From Nitrospiraceae bacterium (lineage in GTDB: Bacteria; Nitrospirota; Nitrospiria; Nitrospirales; Nitrospiraceae): a stretch of 64,000 nt of DNA. The translations under genes were made by a program, and so were the position numbers. The stretch is taken from the NCBI GenBank assembly GCA_009692155.1, contig SHZW01000001.1:124001-188000 (forward strand), read 5' to 3'. Below the pieces are notes generated by a model. It was not told the origin of the DNA. It made no database searches and saw nothing but the letters and a program-made list of their open reading frames with translations. Below, in pieces: positions 36,922 through 45,444 of the stretch (position 1 is the first letter of the stretch; every line of letters begins with the position of its first letter).

Positions 36922-38160
36922 CTAGGCCGGAAGAGGCAGGTCTTCGTACGACTGCGTGAGCGGATTCCGCACGTAATCTTCGACGTAGTTCTTCAGGAGG
37001 CCGTTGCGCCACAGGCGGGTATTAGCGAATTTCGTATCGATCTTGTGGAGAATGCGCGCCTTCACGCCGGTCTTCTTCATGAAATCTTCGACCGTCACGC
37101 CCGCGATGTCGGTGTACGGGCCACGCCCGGACTGCATCATGGCCTTCGGGATATAGACGTGTTTCTGGTTCGTCAGGCACCGTGCGATGTCGTCGAACGT
37201 GAGGAGCACGGTGCAGTCGGAATCGCCGCCGAGCGTCGCGTTCGGCACCATCAGATAGCGGGCGCGGTTCTTTCTATACATATTCAAAATCTTATATGCG
37301 CTTTTGGCCATCACGACCGTATCTCGTTTTTCCAATTCAAGCGCGTCGAACGCGCTGACGATGCGCTTGCGGTTCAGGAAGGCGGTGATGGGCGCTTCGG
37401 TGTGGATCGTCTGGATGTTCGGCAAGCCGGCGTCGTAGATGCGCCGGGCCTCGCCCGCCAGATGCCTGCGCCCCTGCCGCATGAGCGCGGCCGTGTCGTC
37501 CTTGATCCCGCGCACCGGCGTCAGGCACCCCATCCAGAGAACGCACTTCTGGTTCACCCGTGAAATGGCCAGGGCATCGTCCGACATCGTGTGGTCGTCG
37601 AACGTGTAGAAATTGGCCGAGGACACCGCCGGGCCGTCCAGCACCTTCATCAGATGCTTCACCGATGGCGCGTGCGGCATCAACCGTTCGCGGTATTGGC
37701 TCAGCGTGATGGCGGACAGTTCGAAATTGATCCGGCCTGGATACTGCGCCGCCAATTGGTGAATTTTTGGCACGTGGACAAACCCGACCGTGAAAAAGGT
37801 GATGTTCTTGTCCGTGTATTTCAGAAAGTCTTCGATCCACTCCATCGTCTTGGGGTGGAGAAACAGGTCCGTCCATTCCATGTATTCGTTCCCGCCTATG
37901 CACCAGAACTGGAGCGGGTTCGTCGGCTTCCTGCTGATGTAGTCCAGGATGTACTTCCAGTCTTCATCGGTCGTTTTCGGCGGGTCCAGCGTTTCGCGAT
38001 AGGCGTGGTCGATCTCGTAGCAGAACTCGCACTTGACGGGACAGCTCTTCCCGAGGCTTAGGGGAATCTTGCCGCCGTCCATCTCACGGCGCAGGACTTC
38101 CTTATAGTCCTTGCCGGCGAGGACCTTGGTCGGTTGGAGCATGGGAAGCGTTGAGGCCAT
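36922..38160 (-). CDS. radical SAM protein of unknown function
   Basis: A 412-residue radical SAM protein. The [4Fe-4S] motif is CPVKCEFC (Cys40, Cys44, Cys47) in SLGKSCPVKCEFCYEID. The middle follows a TIM-barrel pattern (TFFTVGFVHVPKIHQL, FELSAITLSQYRERL). The C-terminal 130 residues form a separate region (GGDSDCTVLLTFDDIARCLT, VEDFMKKTGVKARILHKIDT). No SPASM cysteine set is obvious. It ends the minus-strand run of methyltransferase and B12-radical SAM genes and is probably part of that pathway. Its substrate is unknown. Confidence 0.88.
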   Translation of the reverse strand: MASTLPMLQPTKVLAGKDYKEVLRREMDGGKIPLSLGKSCPVKCEFCYEIDHAYRETLDPPKTTDEDWKYILDYISRKPTNPLQFWCIGGNEYMEWTDLFLHPKTMEWIEDFLKYTDKNITFFTVGFVHVPKIHQLAAQYPGRINFELSAITLSQYRERLMPHAPSVKHLMKVLDGPAVSSANFYTFDDHTMSDDALAISRVNQKCVLWMGCLTPVRGIKDDTAALMRQGRRHLAGEARRIYDAGLPNIQTIHTEAPITAFLNRKRIVSAFDALELEKRDTVVMAKSAYKILNMYRKNRARYLMVPNATLGGDSDCTVLLTFDDIARCLTNQKHVYIPKAMMQSGRGPYTDIAGVTVEDFMKKTGVKARILHKIDTKFANTRLWRNGLLKNYVEDYVRNPLTQSYEDLPLPA

Positions 38161-38208
38161 CCGATATCCTTAATTGACAGTTAAATTTGCGCCTGACACA
38201 CTGGCCCC

Positions 38209-38475
38209 ATGGCTTCGTTCAAGCAACCGGTCAAGCCGGTCACCCTCGAAACGGCGCTGCAACTGTTCGGACTCACCGACTCGTTCACCCGCGAGCAACT
38301 GGATGAGCGCCGCCGCGCCCTGCTGGCGACCTGGACCCCCCAGCGCTTTGCCAACCTCACGAACAATCCGAGAAAGTACATGCAGAGCTATAAGAAAGGC
38401 GAAGCGATGACCAGGGAGATCGGCACGGCTTACGATTTGCTCGTCGCGTGGCTGACGACCCGGGCCATGGACTGA
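38209..38475 (+). CDS. small helical protein resembling a J domain without HPD
   Basis: An 88-residue protein divergent from the radical SAM gene, with its start 49 bases away. TLETALQLFGLTDSFTREQL, then DERRRALLATWTPQRFAN and EIGTAYDLLVAWL follow the helix order of a J domain, but the HPD tripeptide is replaced by TPQ. Its 3' end overlaps the convergent B12-radical SAM gene by 46 bases. It may be a docking or adaptor protein for the block; no function is shown. Confidence 0.7.
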   Translation: MASFKQPVKPVTLETALQLFGLTDSFTREQLDERRRALLATWTPQRFANLTNNPRKYMQSYKKGEAMTREIGTAYDLLVAWLTTRAMD

Positions 38476-40391
38476 TTGCTCTCCGCTTCCGCATCCCCGC
38501 GCGCCACTGGCCAGGTGACAAGCCCGGACACCGCATCGCCGCCCTTCTGTTTGGCGTAGATCTGCGGCAACGTGTTCGTGCCATACTTGGAAATATAGAG
38601 GAACACGTGCTCGCGGGCGTTGACCCGCACGGCCCAGGGCTCGAAGTCGTTCCGGTAGAACTCCTCGCAGAGCTGCATGGCATCCAGACAGGAAATCCCG
38701 ATCGGCTCGTTGAGCGTGTAGTAGTAGTCCAGCGGCAGGTCGTACTCCTCCTGCTTGTGGATCGTGATGCCGAACTTGCCCGGGTTCCGCACCATCGGCG
38801 TGTGCCGGTAGGCCACGAAATAGAACAGCTCGACGGAATGGATGGCGCGCTTATTGTCGAGCAGAAACTGCCGGGTCTCCTCCGCCTCATCACGCGTCTC
38901 GCCGGGAAATCCGTAGAAAGCCATGACGTGGTTCCAAATGCCCGCCTTGGCCGCCTCCTGGAGTTTACGCTCGATCACCGACTTCTTCGCATGCTTGTCC
39001 ATCAGCTCCAGCACGCGCTCGTTGGCGGACTCCATGCCGTAGTAGAGCGTGCAGCAGCCGGACTTCGCAGCCATCTGCATGTCCTGCTCGTCCAGCGACT
39101 CTTCGAATCGAATGAGCGTCGTCCACTTGATGCCGACGCGTTGGTCGACCAGCAGGCGCGTCACCTTCTTGAAGAGCGCAGGCGGATAGGATTCGTCGGC
39201 GAACAGGAAATGCTCGCAGCCGTATTTCTCTTTCAGCGCCTTGATCTGTTCCACGACCTGATTGGCCGCCATCCCGCGATACTGATCGAAATACCCCTGC
39301 CCGTGATCGCAAAACGTGCAGCGGCCCCAGTAACAACCTCGCGTGGCAAGATACGGCAGGATGCGCACCGGCACGAAATAACTGTCGAGCGGAAAACCGT
39401 CGAAATCAGGCAGCGGCAGCGTGGTCGTCTTCTCGGTATAGATCTCCTTGTTGACCTGAACCCCGGTGGCATCGCGATACATGAGATTGGGCACCGACGT
39501 CATGTCCCGTTGGCCGGCCAGCGCTTCGAGCAGCCACAGCAAGGCGTGCTCCCCTTCGTACATGATGGCCGAGTCGAACACTTCCGTGAAAAACCGTTCG
39601 TGCTTCGGCAGCTCTTCCTGGAGCCGCGTGATGACATTCCCGCCGACCACCACGTGAATCTGCGGGAAGGCCTCCTTGATCATCCTGCAAAAGGTCAGCC
39701 CGGCCATGAGCTGCATCTGCGTGCCGATCGAGATACCGACCACGTCCGGCTTCTCTTTGCTCACGGACGGCAGTACCAGTTGCCGGCAGACGTCGCGATA
39801 GACGTTCACCCGCTCGTCGTCCAGGCAGGCGAAGACCTCCTTCGAGACGCCGGGGCGATAGCCGAGGTTGCTCTCCATTGGATAGAACACCAGCGAGGCC
39901 GGGTAATAGGCTGCCGAGATGTACTGCATGACTGCGCGGAAAATATTGAGTGCCCACTCGAGCTGGCTTGCGTCATAGAACGATTCGCTGCGCGTGATGC
40001 GTTTGGCTTTTTCCACCCGCTCGATCAAGTCGAATACGTCCACGCCGGCCTTCGCTTCCAGGCAGGCCTTCTGCCCGGTTTCCTGATCAGTCAGCCAGCC
40101 GCCCCTTTCCTTCATTTCCAGCGAGTGGAGCTGCCCTGCGATTCTCGTTTTCACCCAGATCAGGAAGGTGTCGCTGAAGAACAGATCGTACATCTCGATA
40201 TTGATGTCGCGCTGGACAACCTCGTGCCCGTTCTGGCGCAGGACGGCGGTGAGGCTTGGCAGTGCGAGATAGGGCGCCGTTGGCACCCATTCGGGCGGGA
40301 ACAGCAGCATGGTCTTCAGCTTGCGGACTGGAGCGGCGTCGGCCTGTGCGGCGGCTGATTCTTTTTTGCCGATGTTAATCAGAGTGCTCAT
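38430..40391 (-). CDS. B12-binding-domain radical SAM protein, copy 1
   Basis: A 653-residue class B-type radical SAM protein. The N-terminal 300 residues have a Rossmann-like cobalamin-binding layout (TMLLFPPEWVPTAPYLALPS, VVGISIGTQMQLMAGL, VVVGGNVITRL) with a helical insertion at about 75-210. The cluster motif GCYWGRCTFCDHG has Cys353, Cys358 and Cys361, a CX4CX2C spacing instead of CX3CX2C. HFLFADESYPPALF and MAFYGFPGETRDEAEET follow in the barrel. It is paralogous to the upstream gene. It may methylate or rearrange an unactivated carbon. Confidence 0.88.
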   Translation of the reverse strand: MSTLINIGKKESAAAQADAAPVRKLKTMLLFPPEWVPTAPYLALPSLTAVLRQNGHEVVQRDINIEMYDLFFSDTFLIWVKTRIAGQLHSLEMKERGGWLTDQETGQKACLEAKAGVDVFDLIERVEKAKRITRSESFYDASQLEWALNIFRAVMQYISAAYYPASLVFYPMESNLGYRPGVSKEVFACLDDERVNVYRDVCRQLVLPSVSKEKPDVVGISIGTQMQLMAGLTFCRMIKEAFPQIHVVVGGNVITRLQEELPKHERFFTEVFDSAIMYEGEHALLWLLEALAGQRDMTSVPNLMYRDATGVQVNKEIYTEKTTTLPLPDFDGFPLDSYFVPVRILPYLATRGCYWGRCTFCDHGQGYFDQYRGMAANQVVEQIKALKEKYGCEHFLFADESYPPALFKKVTRLLVDQRVGIKWTTLIRFEESLDEQDMQMAAKSGCCTLYYGMESANERVLELMDKHAKKSVIERKLQEAAKAGIWNHVMAFYGFPGETRDEAEETRQFLLDNKRAIHSVELFYFVAYRHTPMVRNPGKFGITIHKQEEYDLPLDYYYTLNEPIGISCLDAMQLCEEFYRNDFEPWAVRVNAREHVFLYISKYGTNTLPQIYAKQKGGDAVSGLVTWPVARGDAEAESNQSMARVVSHATSKS

Positions 40392-40409
40392 GACGCAAGA
40401 CCACGACTT

Positions 40410-40539
40410 GGTAACGAGGTACGTGGTGCGAGGTTCGAGGTAGGAGCATCCGCAACATGGTCGAAGAGCCAGGTCTTTATACCATTCATTTCAACCTGCC
40501 TCATCCACCTCGTACCACGTACCCCGTACCTCGAACCCA
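40410..40539. repeat. word-repeat inverted structure, word CGAGGTACGTGGT
   Basis: The left arm (40410-40445) and right arm (40499-40539) are imperfect inverted copies built of CGAGGT and ACGTGGT words, with about 50 unique bases between. It occupies the gap between the two B12-radical SAM genes. A similar word is used at 35086-35169. Confidence 0.8.
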
Positions 40540-40546
40540 TCTGTTG

Positions 40547-42451
40547 CTAACAGACCTTCGCTTCGAGCGAGGGCCGCGTGCCCGTGCCGGCCTTTGCCGC
40601 GTTGAACTGCAGGTCCGGCAATTTGCCCAGGCCAAAGCGGGCGATGTAGAGAAAAATGTACTCGCGGATGAAAAGACGCAAATCCCAGCTGGACGGATGG
40701 TTCTGCTCAAATTCCTCGAAGACTCTCTCGGCCTCCTCGATGCTGAGACCTTCCTTGACCGTATAATAGTAATCCAACGCCAGGTCCCACTCCGGATTGA
40801 CGTAGGCCGTGACGCCCCATTTTTCAGGATTCTTGGCCACCGGCGTGTGGCGGCTGAGATCGAACGTGCCAAATCCAACGGAGTGGACGATGTCCTTGTT
40901 CTTTGCGAGAAATTGAATGGAATCCAGCGCCTCCTCCCGGGTCTCGCCGGGAAAGCCGAAAAATCCCATCGCGTGGTTCCAGATGCCGGCCTTGGCCGAC
41001 AGTTGCAGGCTGCGCGTGATCACTTCCGTCGTCGTCGCCTTGTCCATCAGCTTGAGCACCCGCTCGTTACCGGATTCGTAGCCCACGTGCAGGTATTTAC
41101 AGCCGGCATGCTTGGCATCCTCCCACACGGGCTCGTCGAGCAGGCTCTTTTCGTATCGCATGTGGGTCGTCCAGACAATGCCCATGTCGCGCTCGATCAG
41201 CCCGCGGCAGAGCTTGCGGAACAGCGCCGGCGGATAGGACTCGTCCGTAAAATGAAAGTGCCGGGCCCGGTACTTGTCGCGGAGATACTGGATCTCGTCC
41301 AGCATCTGCTGAATTTTTTTGGTCCGGTAGCCCGCCGTGTAGCCCTCGCCGTGATCGCAGAACTCGCACCGGCCCCAGTAGCAGCCGCGCGTCGCGAGAT
41401 ACGGCAGAATCTTGTCCGGCAGAAAATACTTGTCCAGCGGCAGCCCCTCGAAGTCCGGCGGCGGCAGCGCCTCCATGTTTTCCGAATACGTCAGCGCCGA
41501 GGTGTGTACGCCGGACGCGTCGCGGTAGAGCGCATTGGGCACGTCTTTCAAGCTGCGCCCCGCCCCGACCGCTTCGACCAATTGGAGGAACGCCGTCTCC
41601 CCTTCGTAGAACACCGCGCTGTCGAAGGAGGCAAACAGCGGCGATTGGGGCAGCGTGTCGCGCAGGCGTGTCACCGTGTTGCCGCCGATCGTGACGTGGA
41701 TGTTCGGGAAGTGCTGCTTGATCAGCGCGCAGAAGGTCATGCTGGAGAACAACTGCTGCTGGAGAACGATGGAAATTCCGATCACATCCGGCTGCTCGGC
41801 CTCGATGGCCGGCTTCACGATGTGCTCGAACACGTCGCGATACACGTTGACCTGCGTATCTTGCACCGCGTCCATCACTTCGGAGGACATATAGACCTTA
41901 TAGGAGAGATCAGTCTCCATCGGCGGCATGCAGATGCGCGCCGGCGCGTAGACCAGTGAGATCGCCGCGGTGACTTCGCGGAACGTGTTGATCGCCCATT
42001 CGAGCTTGTCGATGTCGTAGAAGATCTGGCCGCGGACGATGCGCTTGGCTTCCTCCGCCTTTTTGATCAGCTCCGCGATGCGCTCCCGCGTCAGCTCGCA
42101 CAGCGCCAGTTGCAGGTCCGTCTCCCAGCTCTCCAGTTCGCGCTTCTTCGCCAGCTTCCGGAGACGGTCCAGTTGCTGCGGCACTTTCTTGAGGACCCGC
42201 TTGAGAAAATCCTCGCTGAAGTACCAGTCGTACATTTCCAGATTGACGTCTTTCTGGATGACGGTATGGCCGGCAGCGCGAAGAACGGCGGTGAGGGTCG
42301 GGAGACTCAGATAGGGTTCGGAGGGATACCAGTCGGGCGGGAAGATCAGCATCACCTTCATCTTCCGCCCGCTCGTGGCTTCCGATGTCCGGCGATGCAG
42401 TTGGATCAGATCGAGATCGGCCTTCTCGCCCTTGGAATATTCAATTTTCAT
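40547..42451 (-). CDS. B12-binding-domain radical SAM protein, copy 2
   Basis: A 634-residue paralog of the downstream gene with the same order. It has a cobalamin-binding-like N-terminus (VMLIFPPDWYPSEPYLSLPT), a helical insertion rich in Lys and Glu at about 85-160, IGISIVLQQQLFSSMTF and IHVTIGGNTVTRL, then GCYWGRCEFCDHG with Cys357, Cys362 and Cys365. HFHFTDESYPPALFRKL matches the paralog almost word for word. Substrate is unknown; the pair probably acts in one pathway. Confidence 0.88.
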   Translation of the reverse strand: MKIEYSKGEKADLDLIQLHRRTSEATSGRKMKVMLIFPPDWYPSEPYLSLPTLTAVLRAAGHTVIQKDVNLEMYDWYFSEDFLKRVLKKVPQQLDRLRKLAKKRELESWETDLQLALCELTRERIAELIKKAEEAKRIVRGQIFYDIDKLEWAINTFREVTAAISLVYAPARICMPPMETDLSYKVYMSSEVMDAVQDTQVNVYRDVFEHIVKPAIEAEQPDVIGISIVLQQQLFSSMTFCALIKQHFPNIHVTIGGNTVTRLRDTLPQSPLFASFDSAVFYEGETAFLQLVEAVGAGRSLKDVPNALYRDASGVHTSALTYSENMEALPPPDFEGLPLDKYFLPDKILPYLATRGCYWGRCEFCDHGEGYTAGYRTKKIQQMLDEIQYLRDKYRARHFHFTDESYPPALFRKLCRGLIERDMGIVWTTHMRYEKSLLDEPVWEDAKHAGCKYLHVGYESGNERVLKLMDKATTTEVITRSLQLSAKAGIWNHAMGFFGFPGETREEALDSIQFLAKNKDIVHSVGFGTFDLSRHTPVAKNPEKWGVTAYVNPEWDLALDYYYTVKEGLSIEEAERVFEEFEQNHPSSWDLRLFIREYIFLYIARFGLGKLPDLQFNAAKAGTGTRPSLEAKVC

Positions 42452-42563
42452 GAGGACTTCCGGCCATTAATCCACAATGAACGAGAGTCATTGTAGTGCC
42501 CGCCAGAGAGTTGGGTCAAGTTGCATCAGAAATGGCAATCGCTTGAATCAGCGAGGAAATTCT

Positions 42564-43799
42564 CTATTGGGAAGGATGGTCAAGTCCGCTGACAAGCTCT
42601 TGGTAATATTGAGCAAGCATCGAAGCCTGCTCGGTTTTCACCATCACGAGCTGGCGCTGGTCGAAGGTGTTGGCGCAATAGAGATAGGTCAGGCCCTGCG
42701 AGTCACCAAGTTCGAGATGGACCTGCCGTCCATCCGGTTCCTGCTTCGTGGTTTCCTGAAGAATCCGCCGATTCGGCAGGCTGGTCCAGACCTGCTGAGC
42801 AGAAGTCTGGTGGTTTTCGTAGAGCGGTTCATCGGGGTTCGCCGGCCTGCCTGTGAGCGCAGCCAAATCCACCGGCTTCCCGGCATGCTCCGGCGATTCA
42901 TCCCAAACCAGCGTACCGGTCCGACCGAGCACATAGAGCAGCCCGTCATCGGTCGCTTCTTCAACAACTGAATACTGAATCGGCCGCGGAGGCTCCAGCA
43001 ACACCAGTCCACGCGCCGCGAAGGCCCGCTGAAACGGCACGCGCCGGGCCAGATGTCTCGTTTTCTCGCAGACAATCAGCCGCCCGTCCGGGGCCATCGC
43101 CGCGCAGAGCCGATCCAGCCGCCCGGCCAAACCCGTGCGCCGTTCGAAGTCGGCCTGCACCTTCGGATCTTTCCCCCGATCGAACGTCTGCCAGTTGCGG
43201 CTCGGCAGGCCCGGGTCCTTCTCGGTTTGCAGCAGTGCCTGGGTGGCGATGAGACGATCAAAAGAACCGGCAAAAGAACCGGGCGGAGATGCCCGGTCCA
43301 CATCGAGACAGTCAAAGCGGACATTCGTGAGTCCTAGCGCCGCCGCCTTTTCCTGCGCGACCGCGATCGAGGCCGGCGACCGGTCCACGCCCGTGAACGA
43401 GCATTGCGGAAACTGCCGGGCGTAGAACGTCGTCAGCACGCCGATGCCGCATCCGACATCCAACACGGAGCCAGCCTGTCCGATCCGCTCCGCCACTGCC
43501 GAGCCGACCGTGACATAGTAGTCGTAGCGTTGGCTGTACAGCACCGGCAAGATGCGGCGCGTAGCGGCATACTCGTAGAAGGCGATTTCATCCGCCTCTC
43601 CGGCGCCTGGCAGGCGCCGTTGGTCGGACAACCGGAGGAGTGTCGTGAGTTCGTCTGGTTTGAGCGTGGTGCGCTGCCACTGATCGTAGGCGGCGCCGGT
43701 ATCGAATCGCCGCAGGCCCCAGTCTTTTAAATGGCTTTCGATGGCAGGCTTGAAATTCGAGGCAGGCAAACAGTCAGTCCCTGGAATGACAACGTTCAA
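42564..43799 (-). CDS. class I SAM-dependent methyltransferase, TTG start inside a repeat
   Basis: A 411-residue protein. The central Rossmann methyltransferase domain shows VLDVGCGIGVLTTFYARQFP (motif I) and TGVDRSPASIAVAQEKA. It is flanked by an N-terminal helical region of about 110 residues and a C-terminal domain of about 170. The frame opens right after a TGA at 43803-43805, and TTG at 43799, within the repeat 43794-43888, is the first start; another TTG at 43769 is possible. It precedes the two B12-radical SAM genes on the same strand. Its acceptor is unknown. Confidence 0.82.
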   Translation of the reverse strand: MNVVIPGTDCLPASNFKPAIESHLKDWGLRRFDTGAAYDQWQRTTLKPDELTTLLRLSDQRRLPGAGEADEIAFYEYAATRRILPVLYSQRYDYYVTVGSAVAERIGQAGSVLDVGCGIGVLTTFYARQFPQCSFTGVDRSPASIAVAQEKAAALGLTNVRFDCLDVDRASPPGSFAGSFDRLIATQALLQTEKDPGLPSRNWQTFDRGKDPKVQADFERRTGLAGRLDRLCAAMAPDGRLIVCEKTRHLARRVPFQRAFAARGLVLLEPPRPIQYSVVEEATDDGLLYVLGRTGTLVWDESPEHAGKPVDLAALTGRPANPDEPLYENHQTSAQQVWTSLPNRRILQETTKQEPDGRQVHLELGDSQGLTYLYCANTFDQRQLVMVKTEQASMLAQYYQELVSGLDHPSQ

Positions 43800-43888
43800 T
43801 TTTCAATGTTGAATGTTCAATTTGCAAAAAGCGAGAGCACCGCGACCTCTTCCATCGAACATTGAAAATTTAACATTGAGAATTAAAG
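43794..43888. repeat. word-repeat inverted structure, word TTCAATGTT
   Basis: The left arm (43794-43823) repeats TTCAAT and TTGAATG; the right arm (43855-43888) repeats AACATTGA and AATT. It fills the gap between the ProA-like gene and the methyltransferase gene and supplies the apparent TTG start codon of the latter. Confidence 0.8.
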
Positions 43889-43889
43889 C

Positions 43890-45263
43890 CTACGCCATCC
43901 CTTTTTTAAGCATGATCGCATCTTCGTAGGTCACCGGCACCGGATGCGGATGGCGCAACTGGCCGGTGCCGAGCACAACGTACTTCTGGCAGGTAAGCTC
44001 TTCCAGCCCGACCGGCCCGCGCGCGTGGACGCGTCCCGTCGCGATGCCGATCTGCGCGCCAATCCCGAACTCCTCCCCGTCGTGCAGGCGCGTGGAGGCA
44101 TTGATCATCACCGCAGCCGCGTCCACCTCGCGCGTAAACCGCATCGCGTTCGCGTAGTCGCGCGTTACGATCGTGCTGGTGTGGGCGGGACCGTAGCGGT
44201 CGATATGCGCCAACGCCTCGTCCATGTCCACCACCATTTTCACCGCCAGCGTCTTCGACAGGAACTGCCGGCTCCAATCCTCCACCGTCGCCGGCTCCAC
44301 CGTCTTGTGGCCGGTCATGGCCTGCGATCCGATCAGCGCCAGGGTTTTTGAACAGCCGAGAATTTCGACTCTAAATTCCTCGATCAGGCGCCGGATCAAC
44401 GCCGGCAGCAGCGGCCGCGCGATGGCCTGCTGCACCAGCAACGTATCCACGGAGTTCGACTCGAAGGCCTGCTGGACCTTCGCATTGACCACGATGTTTT
44501 GCGCCAGCGGCAAATCCGCTTCCTGATCCACATAGACCGAGCCGATGCCGCCGTCGTGGCAGAGCATCGGCACCCGCACCTGATCGAGAGCCGTCTTGCG
44601 CAACCCCGGACCGCCGCGCGGAATGAAGGCATCGAGCAGCTGGTGCAGCCGCATCAACTCCAACGCGCCTTCCTTTTCAGGCCGCTCGACGAACACGGTC
44701 GCCCCGGACGGCACACCGGCCCCTTCCGCCGCCTCGCGCAGCATCGTGACGATGGCAGTGTGCGTCCTGATCCATTCAGGCGCTCCGCGGAACAGGCACA
44801 CGTTGCCGGATTTCAAACATAGCGCCATCGAATCGGTCATGACTTTCGGCCCCATCTCGGAGACGATGCCGATCACCCCGAGCGGCACCCGCACCCGGCT
44901 TACTTGCATGCCGTTCGGCCGCAGCCACATCCGGGTCACCTCGCCGACTGGATCGGGCAAATCGGCCACCCGGCGCAGTCCCTCGACCATCTCCTTGATG
45001 GAATCGGACGTCAACCGAAGCCGTTCGACCGCTTCGCGGATCAGATCCCTGGTCGTCTGCGTCTCCATTAAGGATTTGCCGACCGCTTCGCTATCCTGCT
45101 TGTTGGCTGCCAGAATGGCGTCCTCGCCCTCCGCCAGCCGGTCGGCCATGGCCTGCAGCGCCTTGTTCTTGATCGGAGTGGCAAGCAGGGCCATTGGCTT
45201 GACTATCTCGCGAGCCTTTTTCGCGATGTTCTGCATGTACATCTTAACTGGTACTTCAACCAT
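43890..45263 (-). CDS. ProA-like protein (gamma-glutamyl phosphate reductase family) lacking the catalytic Cys
   Basis: A 457-residue aldehyde-dehydrogenase-fold protein clearly of the ProA family (VPLGVIGIVSEMGPKVMTDS, VNASTRLHDGEEFGIGAQIG, HARGPVGLEELTCQKYVVLG). ProA normally reads NAKTQRPGTCNALETLLV around the catalytic cysteine. Here the segment is NAKVQQAFESNSVDTLLV, with Ser269 in the Cys position. The upstream DGVCH of ProA is GGIGS. It is also about 40 residues longer than usual. Either it has another activity or uses Ser; no proB is nearby. ATG at 45263 follows GGAG. Confidence 0.82.
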   Translation of the reverse strand: MVEVPVKMYMQNIAKKAREIVKPMALLATPIKNKALQAMADRLAEGEDAILAANKQDSEAVGKSLMETQTTRDLIREAVERLRLTSDSIKEMVEGLRRVADLPDPVGEVTRMWLRPNGMQVSRVRVPLGVIGIVSEMGPKVMTDSMALCLKSGNVCLFRGAPEWIRTHTAIVTMLREAAEGAGVPSGATVFVERPEKEGALELMRLHQLLDAFIPRGGPGLRKTALDQVRVPMLCHDGGIGSVYVDQEADLPLAQNIVVNAKVQQAFESNSVDTLLVQQAIARPLLPALIRRLIEEFRVEILGCSKTLALIGSQAMTGHKTVEPATVEDWSRQFLSKTLAVKMVVDMDEALAHIDRYGPAHTSTIVTRDYANAMRFTREVDAAAVMINASTRLHDGEEFGIGAQIGIATGRVHARGPVGLEELTCQKYVVLGTGQLRHPHPVPVTYEDAIMLKKGMA

Positions 45264-45277
45264 ATTTTTCGCTCCGC

Positions 45278-45362
45278 GAAGTCAGAAAGTCCAAAAGTCT
45301 TAAAGTCTGTAAAGTCCTAATCATCTCGACTTTATGACTTGATGACTTGCGGACTTTAAGAC
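45278..45362. repeat. word-repeat inverted structure, word AAGTC (second locus)
   Basis: The left arm (45278-45317) repeats AAAGTC and the right arm (45328-45362) repeats GACTT. GACTTTATGACTTGA is shared with the locus at 28901-28979. It lies between two divergent genes, so it is not simply a shared terminator. Confidence 0.8.
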
Positions 45363-45444
45363 ATGCTTCCTGTCGAAGCCGGACTATAGCATCGGCCTTC
45401 GTAGCGAGTCAAAAACCTATTTCTGCAAGCCGGCTTGTTCATTC

